Assembly: GCA_009930155.1 (NCBI GenBank)
Contig: RZYX01000021.1
Span: 1 to 27,190 of the forward strand
From: Clostridia bacterium
GTDB lineage: Bacteria > Bacillota_A > Clostridia > Oscillospirales > Acutalibacteraceae
Direction: 5' to 3'
DNA length: 27,190 bases
Shown here piece by piece: positions 16,060 through 24,345 of this stretch; positions within the stretch are counted from its first letter, which is position 1; each line of letters opens with the position of its first letter. The notes under the pieces were generated by a model. The model saw nothing but the letters and a program-made list of their open reading frames with translations. It was not told the DNA's origin and ran no database searches. A program made the position numbers and the translations under genes.

Positions 16060-18465
16060 ATGAGCAGAACAGAACTTATGAAACAAGAATTACCAATAGT
16101 AGCACTTAGAGGGATTGTTATTTTCCCTAATATGGTGTTGCATTTTGATGTTGCAAGAAAAAAATCAATTGAAGCTGTTCGTGCTGCCATGGAGGATGGG
16201 CAGGAACTTTTTTTGGTTGCCCAAAAAGATTTGCGAACAGAAGACCCAGAAGCTAGCGACTTATTTAAAATTGGCGTTATTGCACAGATAAGGCAGATTG
16301 TACGCTTGCCAAATAGCGAAACAATTCGTGTTGTTGTTGAGGGTAAAATGCGTGCGCAGATTGCGGAGATTATTGACGATAAACCATATATTTGTGGAAT
16401 TATAGAGGAAAAGAAAACCAAAAAAGCACCTAGTAAAAGTGCAGATTATCAGAAGGCTCTTGTAAGGCAAGCAAAAGATATTTTTGAGGATTATGCAGAT
16501 GCTGCACCAAAAATGTCGCCTGATATTATGCTAAGTGTTATGAAGGATGAGAGTTGCGACTCGATTTCAGATTATATTTCATCGGTGTTAATTATTGAAT
16601 TTGAGGAAAAACAAAAACTTGTTGAAGAATTGAATCCAATCAAACGCCTTGAAAAGCTATGTTCAATTCTTATAAAGGAAACGGAACTACTAGAAATTGA
16701 GAGCGAAATAGCAATAAAAGTTACAGAGCAGGTGGATAAAAATCAGAGGGATTATTATCTGCGTGAACAAATGAAGGCAATTTCAATTGAACTTAATGAT
16801 GGTGAAGATGAGTTAAGTGAAATTGAAGGTTTTCGTAAAAAAATAACAGAGCTTAAAGGCTGCGATGAGGAAAGCCGTAAAAAACTTCTTAAAGAATGTG
16901 ATAGGCTTGCCAAAATGGGTGGTTCATCCTCAGCAGAGGCAACAGTTTTAAGAAATTATCTAACAACATGTCTTGCACTTCCTTGGGGAGTTTACACAAA
17001 GGATAATTTTGACATTAGCAAGGCACAAAAAGTGTTGGACAAAGACCACTATGGACTTGAAAAGGTAAAAGAGAGAATTGTAGAGATGCTTGCCGTTAGA
17101 AAGCTGTCACCAGACATAACAGGTCAGATAATTTGCCTTGTTGGGCCTCCGGGAGTTGGCAAAACATCAATAGCTCGTAGTCTTGCAACGGCAATGGGCA
17201 GAAAGTATGCAAGAATATCCCTTGGCGGTGTTCGTGATGAAGCAGAGATAAGGGGCCATAGAAAAACCTACATAGGTTCAATGCCTGGCAGGATAATAAA
17301 TGCAATAACAACTGCAAAAACAAGTAATCCACTTATTTTGCTTGATGAGATTGACAAGCTAGGTGCGGACTATAAAGGTGACCCATCATCTGCGTTGTTA
17401 GAGGTTTTGGATGGTGAGCAGAACTTTGCATTTGTTGACCATTACATAGAAATTCCATATGATTTGAGCAAGGTGCTTTTCATAACAACAGCAAATGACA
17501 AATCAACCATACCATCTGCATTGCTAGATAGGATGGAAGTAATTGACCTTTACAGCTATACACACGAAGAGAAGTTTAATATAGCTAAAAAACATCTTGT
17601 GCCAAAGGAACTTTCAGCACACGGATTAAAAGTATCTAATCTTAAGATTACAGACGAAGCACTTCGTATAATTATTGACGGCTATACAAGAGAAGCAGGA
17701 GTAAGAAAACTAGAACGCCAAATTGCAAGTGTTTGTAGAAAAGCAGCAGTAGGTGTTGCAAAAGGCGACTTAAAAAAGATGACGCTAAAGCCGCAGGATA
17801 TAGAATCTGTTTTAGGACCTGTAAAGTATAAAACTGAAAAGGTTCATGGCGACGAAATCGGCGAGGTAAATGGGCTTGCTTGGACTTCTGTCGGTGGCGA
17901 AATGCTTAAGGTAGAGGTTGCAATTTTAAATGGCAAGGGTAATATTGAGCTTACTGGTTCTCTTGGAGATGTTATGAAAGAATCTGCAAAGGCTGCAATA
18001 AGTTATATAAGAAGCAGGTCAAATCAATATAATATTGACGATAATTTTTATAAAGAAAAAGACATACATATTCATGTTCCAGAAGGTGCAGTTCCAAAGG
18101 ACGGGCCTTCAGCAGGCGTTACAATAGCAACAGCACTTTTATCTGCACTTACGCAAACGCCTGTTAGTGGTAAGGTTGCAATGACTGGGGAAATAACTCT
18201 TAAAGGCAACGTGCTTGCAATAGGTGGATTAAAAGAAAAATCAATGGCTGCATATAGGGCAGGGATAAAAACAATAATAATTCCAAGTGATAATGTTTCA
18301 GATATTGCAGAGCTGGACAATGCGGTAACACAAGCAGTTAATTTTGTGCCTGCTGATAAATTAGACAAGGTTTTTGAAACAGCTCTTATAAAATTACCAG
18401 CAAATACAAATATATCTATGAAAACTCAATATAAAAGTGATGTAGGTGTAAGATATGAGATTTGA
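16060..18465 (+). CDS. lon: ATP-dependent protease Lon
   Basis: Cytoplasmic AAA+ serine protease for damaged and short-lived regulatory proteins, 801 residues, full length for bacterial LonA. The N-terminal substrate-recognition domain begins with LPIVALRGIVIFPNMVLHFDV; a helical region follows to about 330; Walker A GPPGVGKTS is at 362-370, Walker B LLDEID at 427-432; the protease domain has the catalytic dyad S684 (DGPSAGV) and K727 (GGLKEKSMAAYRAG). GTGGGGAT ribosome binding site before ATG 16060. The last 11 bases overlap engB, the order common in Firmicutes (lonA-ysxC). An inverted repeat on its promoter points to specific control. Confidence 0.98.
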   Translation: MSRTELMKQELPIVALRGIVIFPNMVLHFDVARKKSIEAVRAAMEDGQELFLVAQKDLRTEDPEASDLFKIGVIAQIRQIVRLPNSETIRVVVEGKMRAQIAEIIDDKPYICGIIEEKKTKKAPSKSADYQKALVRQAKDIFEDYADAAPKMSPDIMLSVMKDESCDSISDYISSVLIIEFEEKQKLVEELNPIKRLEKLCSILIKETELLEIESEIAIKVTEQVDKNQRDYYLREQMKAISIELNDGEDELSEIEGFRKKITELKGCDEESRKKLLKECDRLAKMGGSSSAEATVLRNYLTTCLALPWGVYTKDNFDISKAQKVLDKDHYGLEKVKERIVEMLAVRKLSPDITGQIICLVGPPGVGKTSIARSLATAMGRKYARISLGGVRDEAEIRGHRKTYIGSMPGRIINAITTAKTSNPLILLDEIDKLGADYKGDPSSALLEVLDGEQNFAFVDHYIEIPYDLSKVLFITTANDKSTIPSALLDRMEVIDLYSYTHEEKFNIAKKHLVPKELSAHGLKVSNLKITDEALRIIIDGYTREAGVRKLERQIASVCRKAAVGVAKGDLKKMTLKPQDIESVLGPVKYKTEKVHGDEIGEVNGLAWTSVGGEMLKVEVAILNGKGNIELTGSLGDVMKESAKAAISYIRSRSNQYNIDDNFYKEKDIHIHVPEGAVPKDGPSAGVTIATALLSALTQTPVSGKVAMTGEITLKGNVLAIGGLKEKSMAAYRAGIKTIIIPSDNVSDIAELDNAVTQAVNFVPADKLDKVFETALIKLPANTNISMKTQYKSDVGVRYEI

Positions 18466-19036
18466 CAAAGCAGAATTTGAAACATCTTTTGGTAAATTTT
18501 CGCAGATGCCACAATCATTTAAACCTGAGATCGTTTTTTCAGGTCGTTCAAATGTTGGCAAATCATCATTGCTAAATAAGATACTGAACCGCAAAGCTCT
18601 TGCTAGAGTTAGTGCATCGCCAGGCAAGACTATAACGATAAACTTTTTTAAACTTGAGAATGCAAGGCTTGTTGATTTGCCAGGATATGGCTATGCAAAG
18701 GTATCCCAGAGTGAAAAAAATCGTTGGTCGAAGATGATAGAATCATATTTTAATTCAGACAGGGATATAAAGCTTGTCGTCCAGCTCATTGATATGCGTC
18801 ATAGTCCAACAAAGGACGATTTGCAGATGCTGGATTTTTTAACACAGCTGGATTTTCCGTTTGTAGTTGCTCTTACAAAGAGTGACAAATTAAATAAAAC
18901 ACAGTACAAAACTCAGTTTGAAAGTTTAACTGAGGAGCTTTCGCAGTTTAATGTTAAACAGATAATTCCTTTTTCAGCTAAGAGTGGAGAAGGAGCTGAC
19001 AAAATAAAGTCAGCTATTGAAAAGGCGTTAGCATAA
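18455..19036 (+). CDS. engB: Ribosome biogenesis GTP-binding protein EngB (YsxC/YihA)
   Basis: Small GTPase required for 50S subunit assembly, 193 residues. G1 GRSNVGKSS (30-38), G2 region around SPGKTI (55-60), G3 DLPGYGYA (74-81), G4 TKSD (141-144), G5 SAKSG. ATG 18455 lies inside the end of lon and is served by AGGTG about six bases upstream; the overlap suggests translational coupling. Known to be essential in Bacillus, and paired with lon there as well. Confidence 0.97.
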   Translation: MRFDKAEFETSFGKFSQMPQSFKPEIVFSGRSNVGKSSLLNKILNRKALARVSASPGKTITINFFKLENARLVDLPGYGYAKVSQSEKNRWSKMIESYFNSDRDIKLVVQLIDMRHSPTKDDLQMLDFLTQLDFPFVVALTKSDKLNKTQYKTQFESLTEELSQFNVKQIIPFSAKSGEGADKIKSAIEKALA

Positions 19037-19060
19037 GTTTTTAAAAAAGGAGAAATGAAA

Positions 19061-20359
19061 ATGTTTGTATCAGACAGTTTATCAGTAAACGAAAAGGGAC
19101 ATCTCACTATTGGTGGATGTGACACAGTAGAGCTTGCAGAAAAGTATGGTACACCTCTATATGTGCTTGATGAAACTCAGATAAGGCAAAATTGCCGTGA
19201 TTATGTTAAATCTATAGAAGATAACTATGGTGGTAAAGGTCTTGTACTTTACGCTAGTAAGGCGTTTTCATGCCTTGAGATGTGTAGGATTTGTGCATCA
19301 GAAAATATGGGGCTTGATGTTGTTTCGGGTGGCGAACTACATACAGCACTTAAAGCTGGCTTTCCAGCAGAAAAAATATTTTTTCATGGCAACAATAAAA
19401 CAAAGGCGGAGCTTGAACTTGCACTTTTAAGCAATGTTGGTAGAATAATTGTTGATAATATCGCAGAGCTTGATATGTTAAATGGACTTGCATACAAACA
19501 TGATAAAATCGCAAAAATAATGTTCCGCATAAAGCCAGGTATAGATGCACATACACATAGCTTTATACGAACAGGGCAGATAGATTCAAAGTTTGGTTTT
19601 GCACTTGAAACAGGCGAGGCCATGGAAGCTGTAAAGCTTACAAAGACTATGGAAAACATAGAGCTTTATGGTGTTCATTGTCACATTGGTTCAAACATAT
19701 TTGATATTGAACCTTTTGAGCTTGCTGCAAAGGTTATGCTTGAATTTATTGCTAAAATAAAATCAGAAACAGATATAGAAATAGCCGAGCTTAATTTAGG
19801 TGGCGGTTTTGGTATTAAATATTTGTCAAGTGATGAGCCAGTAGCTTATGGTGATTATATGAGTAAAGTTGCAAAGGTAGTAAATGAAACATGTCCAAAG
19901 CTCGGCATAAAAATTCCAAAGATTTTAATAGAACCTGGCAGGTCTATAACAGGCTCTGAGGGTATAACCCTCTATAAGGTTGGCAATGTAAAGAAAATAC
20001 CTGACATTCGCACTTATGTGTCAATTGATGGTGGAATGACCGATAATCCACGCTATATTCTTTATCAATCAAAGTATGAGCTTATGTGTGCTAATAAGGC
20101 AAATGAGCCTAAAACACAGGTTGTAACCGTTGCTGGAAAGTGCTGTGAGAGTGGCGACCTTATTCAGGAGGACACTAAACTTCAAGAGGTTGAGCAGGGC
20201 GATACAATAGCTGTTTTGTCAACAGGTGCATACAACTATTCAATGTCATCAAATTATAACAGAATTCCTCGTGCGGCTTCAATAATGGTTAAGGACGGGC
20301 AGTCAAGAGTAATAATTAATCGGGAAACCTATGAAGATATGGCGCGGAACGATGTTTAA
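19061..20359 (+). CDS. lysA: Diaminopimelate decarboxylase
   Basis: PLP enzyme for the last step of lysine synthesis, meso-diaminopimelate to lysine, 432 residues. The PLP lysine is K67 in VLYASKAFS; other signatures are HGNNK, GVHCHIGSN, LNLGGGFGIKY, EPGRSITG and the active-site CCESGD. The frame starts at ATG 19055, but AAGGAG (19047-19052) is only two bases from it and eight from ATG 19061, so the second is chosen. It follows engB by 24 bases with no promoter in between and is probably read from lon. No lysine riboswitch (L-box) could fit in that gap. Confidence 0.96.
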   Translation: MFVSDSLSVNEKGHLTIGGCDTVELAEKYGTPLYVLDETQIRQNCRDYVKSIEDNYGGKGLVLYASKAFSCLEMCRICASENMGLDVVSGGELHTALKAGFPAEKIFFHGNNKTKAELELALLSNVGRIIVDNIAELDMLNGLAYKHDKIAKIMFRIKPGIDAHTHSFIRTGQIDSKFGFALETGEAMEAVKLTKTMENIELYGVHCHIGSNIFDIEPFELAAKVMLEFIAKIKSETDIEIAELNLGGGFGIKYLSSDEPVAYGDYMSKVAKVVNETCPKLGIKIPKILIEPGRSITGSEGITLYKVGNVKKIPDIRTYVSIDGGMTDNPRYILYQSKYELMCANKANEPKTQVVTVAGKCCESGDLIQEDTKLQEVEQGDTIAVLSTGAYNYSMSSNYNRIPRAASIMVKDGQSRVIINRETYEDMARNDV

Positions 20360-20394
20360 AACGCTTGTAATTTAATTTGCATATAATTAAATAA

Positions 20395-20432
20395 AAAGGC
20401 TAATATCAGTTTATAAACTGATATTAGCCTTT
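20395..20432. terminator. 38-base perfect palindrome terminator between lysA and the flavoprotein gene
   Basis: Two exact 19-base arms (20395-20413, 20414-20432) meet at the centre, so the real hairpin has a few unpaired bases at the tip. The T-run is good on the minus strand (complement of the A-rich stretch before 20398) and weaker on the + strand (TTTGCTTTG). It lies 35 bases past lysA and 32 past the converging gene, and should serve both. Confidence 0.85.
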
Positions 20433-20463
20433 GCTTTGTATTATGGTTACAATATGAAATTAA

Positions 20464-21198
20464 TTAATGTTTATTATGATTCATTCCTCGTCTAATTGTT
20501 GCACCAACGCAAGATGCAGAAAATTGTTTAAAAACATTTATTTTACAAGGAAAATAATAAGGCTTTGTGTTCCAATCTTTTTCTTTCCAATACTGCGTAT
20601 CGAGCTCTATTAAATGCTGTGCCAAGGCTTTTTGTACTTCAAAATTTATTAGACTACCAAGCGGCGGATGATATTCCAGCGGTGAATTTAACAGCTTTAT
20701 AAATTTAAAAATCTCTTTTTCTGTTACAGGTGTATTAATGTTGCGAATGTTTCGTCCAATACTGCCTGCGGGCATTGCACCCCACTGTACTGCAACGCTT
20801 TTGAGATACGAAAGTGTAGATTTTAGTCCTGATCCTTTTGTGGTTGCTACGCAAAGAACTGGTTTTGCATATAGCTCAGGACGATGAAACCATTTGCAAG
20901 TGCGGTCGATAAAAGTTTTTAGTCTTCCAGAAACTTGTTGTAAATAGACGGGAGAACTGATAATAATTCCATCTGATGAAGAAATCTTTTCCATGAGCAT
21001 TTCAGTTTCATCACTTAATACACATTTGTTTTTCAAAATACATTGTTCACAACCGATGCAATCTTTAATATCTAAATCATAAAGCGAAATTATTTCTACA
21101 TCCACATCGCTTTTTGATAAAAGTTCTTTGATTTGCACGAGCACTTTGTAGGTGTTCTTATTTCTCTTACTTGAGTGTAATGCAATTACTTTTTTCAT
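20464..21198 (-). CDS. Iron-sulfur flavoprotein / NAD(P)H-dependent FMN reductase family
   Basis: Flavodoxin-fold oxidoreductase of 244 residues. The N-terminus (KKVIALHSSKRNKNTYKVL) is the FMN phosphate-binding loop of the NADPH-dependent FMN reductase family, and C47, C50, C53 and C59 (CIGCEQCILKNKC) form the compact cysteine motif of archaeal and clostridial iron-sulfur flavoproteins, which carry a 4Fe-4S cluster. SSPVYLQQVSGRLKTFIDRT is the typical second flavin loop. The C-terminal 80 residues are extra to the flavodoxin fold and unrecognised. GAGGT ribosome binding site before ATG 21198. Probably an electron-transfer or detoxification protein; the partner is unknown. Confidence 0.88.
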   Translation of the reverse strand: MKKVIALHSSKRNKNTYKVLVQIKELLSKSDVDVEIISLYDLDIKDCIGCEQCILKNKCVLSDETEMLMEKISSSDGIIISSPVYLQQVSGRLKTFIDRTCKWFHRPELYAKPVLCVATTKGSGLKSTLSYLKSVAVQWGAMPAGSIGRNIRNINTPVTEKEIFKFIKLLNSPLEYHPPLGSLINFEVQKALAQHLIELDTQYWKEKDWNTKPYYFPCKINVFKQFSASCVGATIRRGMNHNKH

Positions 21199-21310
21199 AT
21201 ATTAACCTCTTTGATAGTAGGATAAAAATCTTATTTTTCTTACTTTTTTCTGCCTATTCTGGACGAAGAAAAATCGGGATAATATTTGTCGGAATCCTGT
21301 TTGCTTTTAC

Positions 21311-21339
21311 AGAATATCACAATACATTTTTAATGTCAA
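21311..21339 (-). promoter_or_regulatory. Promoter for the iron-sulfur flavoprotein gene
   Basis: Read on the minus strand: consensus -35 TTGACA (21339-21334), 17-base spacer, -10 TATTCT (21316-21311) with a TG in the extended position. The transcript would begin near 21304, some 107 bases before the start codon. Confidence 0.65.
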
Positions 21340-21480
21340 TTTCAATAAAATAGCTAGAATTTATATATATTTGGCTTGTCTAGCACTTATTTATAAAAGC
21401 TTATTATTTAGAGTTCTTGATTATAAATGCTATTTCTAAACAAAAATTTAAAAATATATATTAAAATTATTTTGTCTTAC

Positions 21481-21509
21481 TTTACTTTCGGGATTTAGTG
21501 TGCTAAAAT
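21481..21509 (+). promoter_or_regulatory. Promoter for yerC operon
   Basis: -35 TTTACT (21481-21486), 17-base spacer, -10 TAAAAT (21504-21509) with an extended TG (TGCTAAAAT). The GAGGGGGT ribosome binding site follows at about 21526-21533. Confidence 0.55.
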
Positions 21510-21540
21510 TTAAAAATAGAACTCAGAGGGGGTATTTATT

Positions 21541-21840
21541 TTGAATAGTAAACTTAGAGATGACAATATTGATTTTTTATTCAAGGCTATTTTGGAACTT
21601 GACAATATAGATGAATGTTATGATTTTTTTGAGGATTTGTGCACTGTAAATGAGCTTAAATCTATTTCACAGCGTATAGTTGTTGCAAAAATGCTAACTC
21701 AAAAAAGAGTGTATAGTGACATAGTAACACAAACAGGTGCGTCAACGGCAACAATTAGCCGTGTTAATCGCTCGCTTAGCTATGGCTGTGGCGGGTATGA
21801 CAAAGTTTTTACAAGAATTGACAAGGAAGATAAAAAATGA
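21541..21840 (+). CDS. yerC: TrpR-like DNA-binding protein YerC/YecD
   Basis: A 99-residue helix-turn-helix protein of the YerC/YecD family, distant kin of the Trp repressor but without a known ligand. Helix-turn-helix segments: ELKSISQRIVVAKMLTQK and YSDIVTQTGASTATISRVNRSL. TTG start at 21541 backed by a strong GAGGGGGT site. The last bases overlap the next start (ATGA). As the first gene of an operon with a methyltransferase and hslO, it may control that operon, which is inference. Confidence 0.92.
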   Translation: MNSKLRDDNIDFLFKAILELDNIDECYDFFEDLCTVNELKSISQRIVVAKMLTQKRVYSDIVTQTGASTATISRVNRSLSYGCGGYDKVFTRIDKEDKK

Positions 21841-22583
21841 GTTACTGCGGTTTTGCAGAGTTTTATGATATGTTAACTGAAGATGTAGATTATAGTAGTC
21901 AAGCAAAATATCTGATTGAACTTCTTTGTGAAAATGGAGTTAAATCGGGTATTCTTCTTGATTTAGCTTGTGGAACGGCAAGGCTTTCAATGCCGCTTGC
22001 AGAGGCGGGCTTTGATGTTATAGCCGTTGATGAGAGCGAGGAAATGCTGAGCTGTGCAAAGGTAAAGCTAGAACAAAATGGCGTTAAGGGCATTATGCTG
22101 CTTAATCAGAGCATGCAGGAGCTTGAACTTTTTGGAACGATTGATGCAGCAGTTTGTATGCTTGACAGCTTAAATCATCTTGAGGATTTTTATCAGGTGA
22201 AGCAGGCGATTGAAAAAGTTTCTTTGTTTATGAATCCTGACGGTATTTTTATATTTGATGTTAACACACCGTATAAACATAGGCATATTTTAGGGGACAA
22301 CACTTTTGCGTTAGAAAAAGATAATCTTTTTTGCGTGTGGCAAAATGAATTTTATGAAGAAGAAAACACAGTTGACATAACTCTTGATTTTTTTTATGAT
22401 ATTGGTGGAAAATATAAACGGACAAATCAACAGATAACAGAAAAAGCATATGATATAAATGAACTGTCTTATTTGCTTTTACAAACGGGGTTTGAGGTTA
22501 TCGCAATATATGATGACATGAGTAAAAACCCGATTGATGAAAAATCTGAAAGAGCAGTTTTTGTTACAAGGAAGGTGAAATGA
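21837..22583 (+). CDS. Class I SAM-dependent methyltransferase
   Basis: A 248-residue Rossmann-fold methyltransferase. Motif I is LLDLACGTARLSMPLAEAGF; the acidic end of strand 2 is AVDESEEML, and the post-motif region is AAVCMLDSLNHL. N-terminus SYCGFAEFYDMLTEDVDY is typical of the small-molecule/unknown-substrate group next to Hsp33 or YerC in Clostridia. The substrate cannot be predicted. Starts at ATG 21837 within the yerC stop (four-base overlap) with AAGGAAG upstream; its stop is followed directly by the hslO start. Confidence 0.9.
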   Translation: MSYCGFAEFYDMLTEDVDYSSQAKYLIELLCENGVKSGILLDLACGTARLSMPLAEAGFDVIAVDESEEMLSCAKVKLEQNGVKGIMLLNQSMQELELFGTIDAAVCMLDSLNHLEDFYQVKQAIEKVSLFMNPDGIFIFDVNTPYKHRHILGDNTFALEKDNLFCVWQNEFYEEENTVDITLDFFYDIGGKYKRTNQQITEKAYDINELSYLLLQTGFEVIAIYDDMSKNPIDEKSERAVFVTRKVK

Positions 22584-23465
22584 ATGGCTAAACTTGTTAG
22601 ATGTATTTCAAATGATGGAACGCTGTGTATTATGGCAGCGAACACTACAGATATAGTTGCACAGGCAAAGGAGTTTCATAATACAAGTTCGGTTGCCTCT
22701 GCTGCACTTGGCAGGCTTCTTACAGGTGCGTCACTTATGGGTTCAATGCTTAAGGGCGAAGATGATAGCTTAACTTTGCGTATAAGTGGAGATGGTGAGG
22801 CAGGCTCTGTTATAGCTGTTTCTGATAGCCTTGGTAATGTTCGTGGATATATTTCAAACCCGAATGTTGAATTGCCTCTTAATGGGAAGGGAAAGCTTGA
22901 TGTTGCAGGAGCGGTTGGCACAAATGGCACACTTACTGTTATGAAGGATTTAAATCTTAAAGAACCATATATAGGTCAAACACCAATTGTATCAGGTGAG
23001 ATTGCAGAGGATATTACAAGCTATTATGCAATTAGCGAGCAGACACCAACTGTTTGTGCTCTTGGTGTTTTGGTGGATTCTAGAGATAAATCAATAATAA
23101 AAGCAGGTGGCTTTTTAATTCAGCTTTTGCCAACAGCATTTGATGATACGATAGATGCAGTTGAAAGATGCATAAAAAACATAGCACCTGTTACAACTAT
23201 GCTTACACAAGGTTTTACACCAGAAGAAATTTGCAAGGCTGTTTTGCCTGAATTTGATTTAGAAGTGCTTGATGATGCATACCCAGAATACAAGTGCAAT
23301 TGCTCAAAAGAGCGTGTGCAAAAAGCTTTGATAAGTATGGGTGAGCAGGAACTGCTGGAGCTGGCGGAGGATGAAACAACTGAAGTTTGTTGTCATTTTT
23401 GCTGTAAAAAATATACCTTCTCATCTAATGAAATAAGAGCAATATTAAAAGATGCAAAAAAATAA
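22584..23465 (+). CDS. hslO: Redox-regulated chaperone Hsp33
   Basis: Holding chaperone switched on by oxidation, 293 residues. The C-terminal redox switch uses four zinc cysteines: C238 and C240 (KCNCS) and C270 and C273 (CHFC); two further Cys (269, 274) flank the second pair. The N-terminal domain is typical (TSSVASAALGRLLTGASLMGSMLKGEDDSLTLRISGDG). GGAAGGTGA ribosome binding site overlapping the previous gene's end; ATG 22584 directly follows that gene's stop. No terminator is visible before the tRNA promoter 22 bases downstream. Confidence 0.97.
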   Translation: MAKLVRCISNDGTLCIMAANTTDIVAQAKEFHNTSSVASAALGRLLTGASLMGSMLKGEDDSLTLRISGDGEAGSVIAVSDSLGNVRGYISNPNVELPLNGKGKLDVAGAVGTNGTLTVMKDLNLKEPYIGQTPIVSGEIAEDITSYYAISEQTPTVCALGVLVDSRDKSIIKAGGFLIQLLPTAFDDTIDAVERCIKNIAPVTTMLTQGFTPEEICKAVLPEFDLEVLDDAYPEYKCNCSKERVQKALISMGEQELLELAEDETTEVCCHFCCKKYTFSSNEIRAILKDAKK

Positions 23466-23486
23466 CAACTTTTTTATAAACAAGTA

Positions 23487-23515
23487 TTGACATATTAATA
23501 AAATTATAGTATAGT
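23487..23515 (+). promoter_or_regulatory. Near-consensus promoter for the tRNA operon
   Basis: Perfect -35 TTGACA (23487-23492), 17-base spacer, -10 TATAGT (23510-23515). Transcription starts near 23522. The leader before tRNA-Val can fold as GTCGCT/AGCGAC plus ACAC/GTGT with an AAAA loop (23523-23551). Confidence 0.8.
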
Positions 23516-23559
23516 AATCTTCGTCGCTGCTACACAAAAGTGTTAAGCGACATTGTCGT

Positions 23560-23635
23560 GGGAGCATAGCTCAGCTGGGAGAGCATCTGCCTTACAAGCA
23601 GAGGGTCACAGGTTCGAGCCCTGTTGTTCCCACCA
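23560..23635 (+). tRNA. tRNA-Val (anticodon TAC)
   Basis: Complete cloverleaf: acceptor GGGAGCA pairs with TGTTCCC, anticodon loop CTTACAA between TCTGC and GCAGA, T-loop TTCGAGC. The CCA end is encoded (23633-23635). Confidence 0.97.
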
Positions 23636-23660
23636 CCCTTTTTAATGGCAAAGGGAATTA

Positions 23661-23737
23661 GGCCCGGTAGTTCAGTTGGTTAGAACGCTAGCCTGTCACG
23701 CTAGAGGTCGACGGTTCGAGCCCGTTCCGGGTCGCCA
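23661..23737 (+). tRNA. tRNA-Asp (anticodon GTC)
   Basis: Acceptor GGCCCGG pairs with CCGGGTC (one G-T), anticodon loop CTGTCAC between CTAGC and GCTAG, discriminator G as in tRNA-Asp, CCA encoded at 23735-23737. Confidence 0.97.
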
Positions 23738-23743
23738 TTTTTT

Positions 23744-23819
23744 GCCTTTGTAGCTCAGTCGGTAGAGCAGTGGACTGAAAATCCACGTGTCGCTGGTTCG
23801 ATTCCGGCCGAAGGCACCA
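23744..23819 (+). tRNA. tRNA-Phe (anticodon GAA)
   Basis: Acceptor GCCTTTG pairs with CGAAGGC, anticodon loop CTGAAAA between GTGGA and TCCAC, T-loop TTCGATT, CCA encoded at 23817-23819. Only six bases after tRNA-Asp. Confidence 0.97.
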
Positions 23820-23822
23820 TAT

Positions 23823-23898
23823 GCGGATGTAGCTCATCTGGTAGAGCGCCACCTTGCCAAGGTGGAGGTAGCGAGTTCGAGCCTCGTCATCCGCTCCA
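23823..23898 (+). tRNA. tRNA-Gly (anticodon GCC)
   Basis: Acceptor GCGGATG pairs with CATCCGC, anticodon loop TTGCCAA between CCACC and GGTGG, T-loop TTCGAGC, CCA encoded at 23896-23898. Three bases after tRNA-Phe. Confidence 0.97.
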
Positions 23899-23933
23899 AG
23901 GACGCAAAAACGAATAGTTTAGCGTCCTTTTTT
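23898..23933 (+). terminator. Terminator-like hairpin between tRNA-Gly and tRNA-Cys
   Basis: Stem AAGGACGC (23898-23905) with GCGTCCTT (23922-23929), inner AAAC/GTTT pairing in the loop, then six T (23928-23933). Its first base is the final A of the tRNA-Gly CCA. It may make tRNA-Cys less abundant than the four tRNAs before it. Confidence 0.7.
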
Positions 23934-23944
23934 CAAACTTAAAT

Positions 23945-24018
<74 letters not shown>

Positions 24019-24019
<1 letters not shown>

Positions 24020-24060
24020 AAATAAAACCCCGTAACTGTATAGTTACGGGGTTTTATTTT
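24019..24060 (+). terminator. Terminator at the end of the tRNA operon
   Basis: A perfect 19-bp stem (24019-24037 with 24042-24060) with a GTAT loop, GC core CCCCGTAACT and T-rich right arm. It begins on the last A of the tRNA-Cys CCA end. Confidence 0.92.
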
Positions 24061-24345
24061 GCTGTATTGTTAGTATAGCAACCATGTATTATTGCTTTTT
24101 ATATTTTAAATTTTGTTTTCATCTGAGTTGTGTAAGTAAAGGATTTTATTAAAAAATTATATGAATATAAAGAAATAGAAAAACTATAACAAATACTGAT
24201 TAGGAAATGGATTGCCGTATTTTAATTAAAAAGTTTTTTAATGCATTATAAAAGAATTTGTAAATAGAAAAATATATGATACAATTTAGTAGTAAAATAT
24301 ATCAAAACTTATGCTTGTTAAAATAAAAAGTTGAGGGTGTAACCT
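24061..24345. other. AT-rich spacer between the tRNA operon and the CorA gene
   Basis: About 285 bases, very AT-rich. The only supported element is the promoter at 24258-24285. A weak AGCAA/TTGCT hairpin at 24077-24096 with a following T-run is too short to call. I see no M-box magnesium riboswitch and no open frame with a ribosome binding site. Confidence 0.5.
24258..24285 (+). promoter_or_regulatory. Promoter for the CorA gene, extended -10
   Basis: -35 TTGTAA (24258-24263), 16-base spacer, -10 TACAAT (24280-24285) with TG in the extended position (TGATACAAT). Start near 24292, leader about 54 bases; GAGGGTG ribosome binding site before ATG 24346. Confidence 0.55.

Larger units (their letters stand above)
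21199..21540. other. 342-base divergent regulatory region
   Basis: AT-rich gap between the minus-strand flavoprotein gene and yerC. It holds a promoter for each side (21311-21339 minus, 21481-21509 plus) and about 107 bases of untranslated leader for the flavoprotein gene. A short + strand frame through 21353 has no ribosome binding site and is not a gene. I see nothing else in it. Confidence 0.6.

Noticed and set aside
21171..21353. 60-codon + strand open frame in the divergent gap
   Set aside because: Starts inside the flavoprotein gene, has no ribosome binding site, and overlaps that gene's promoter. Hydrophobic content is expected of AT-rich frames.
24061..24345. Magnesium riboswitch (M-box) before corA
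   Set aside because: The region is almost all A and T, lacks the conserved M-box blocks, and the predicted leader is only about 54 bases.
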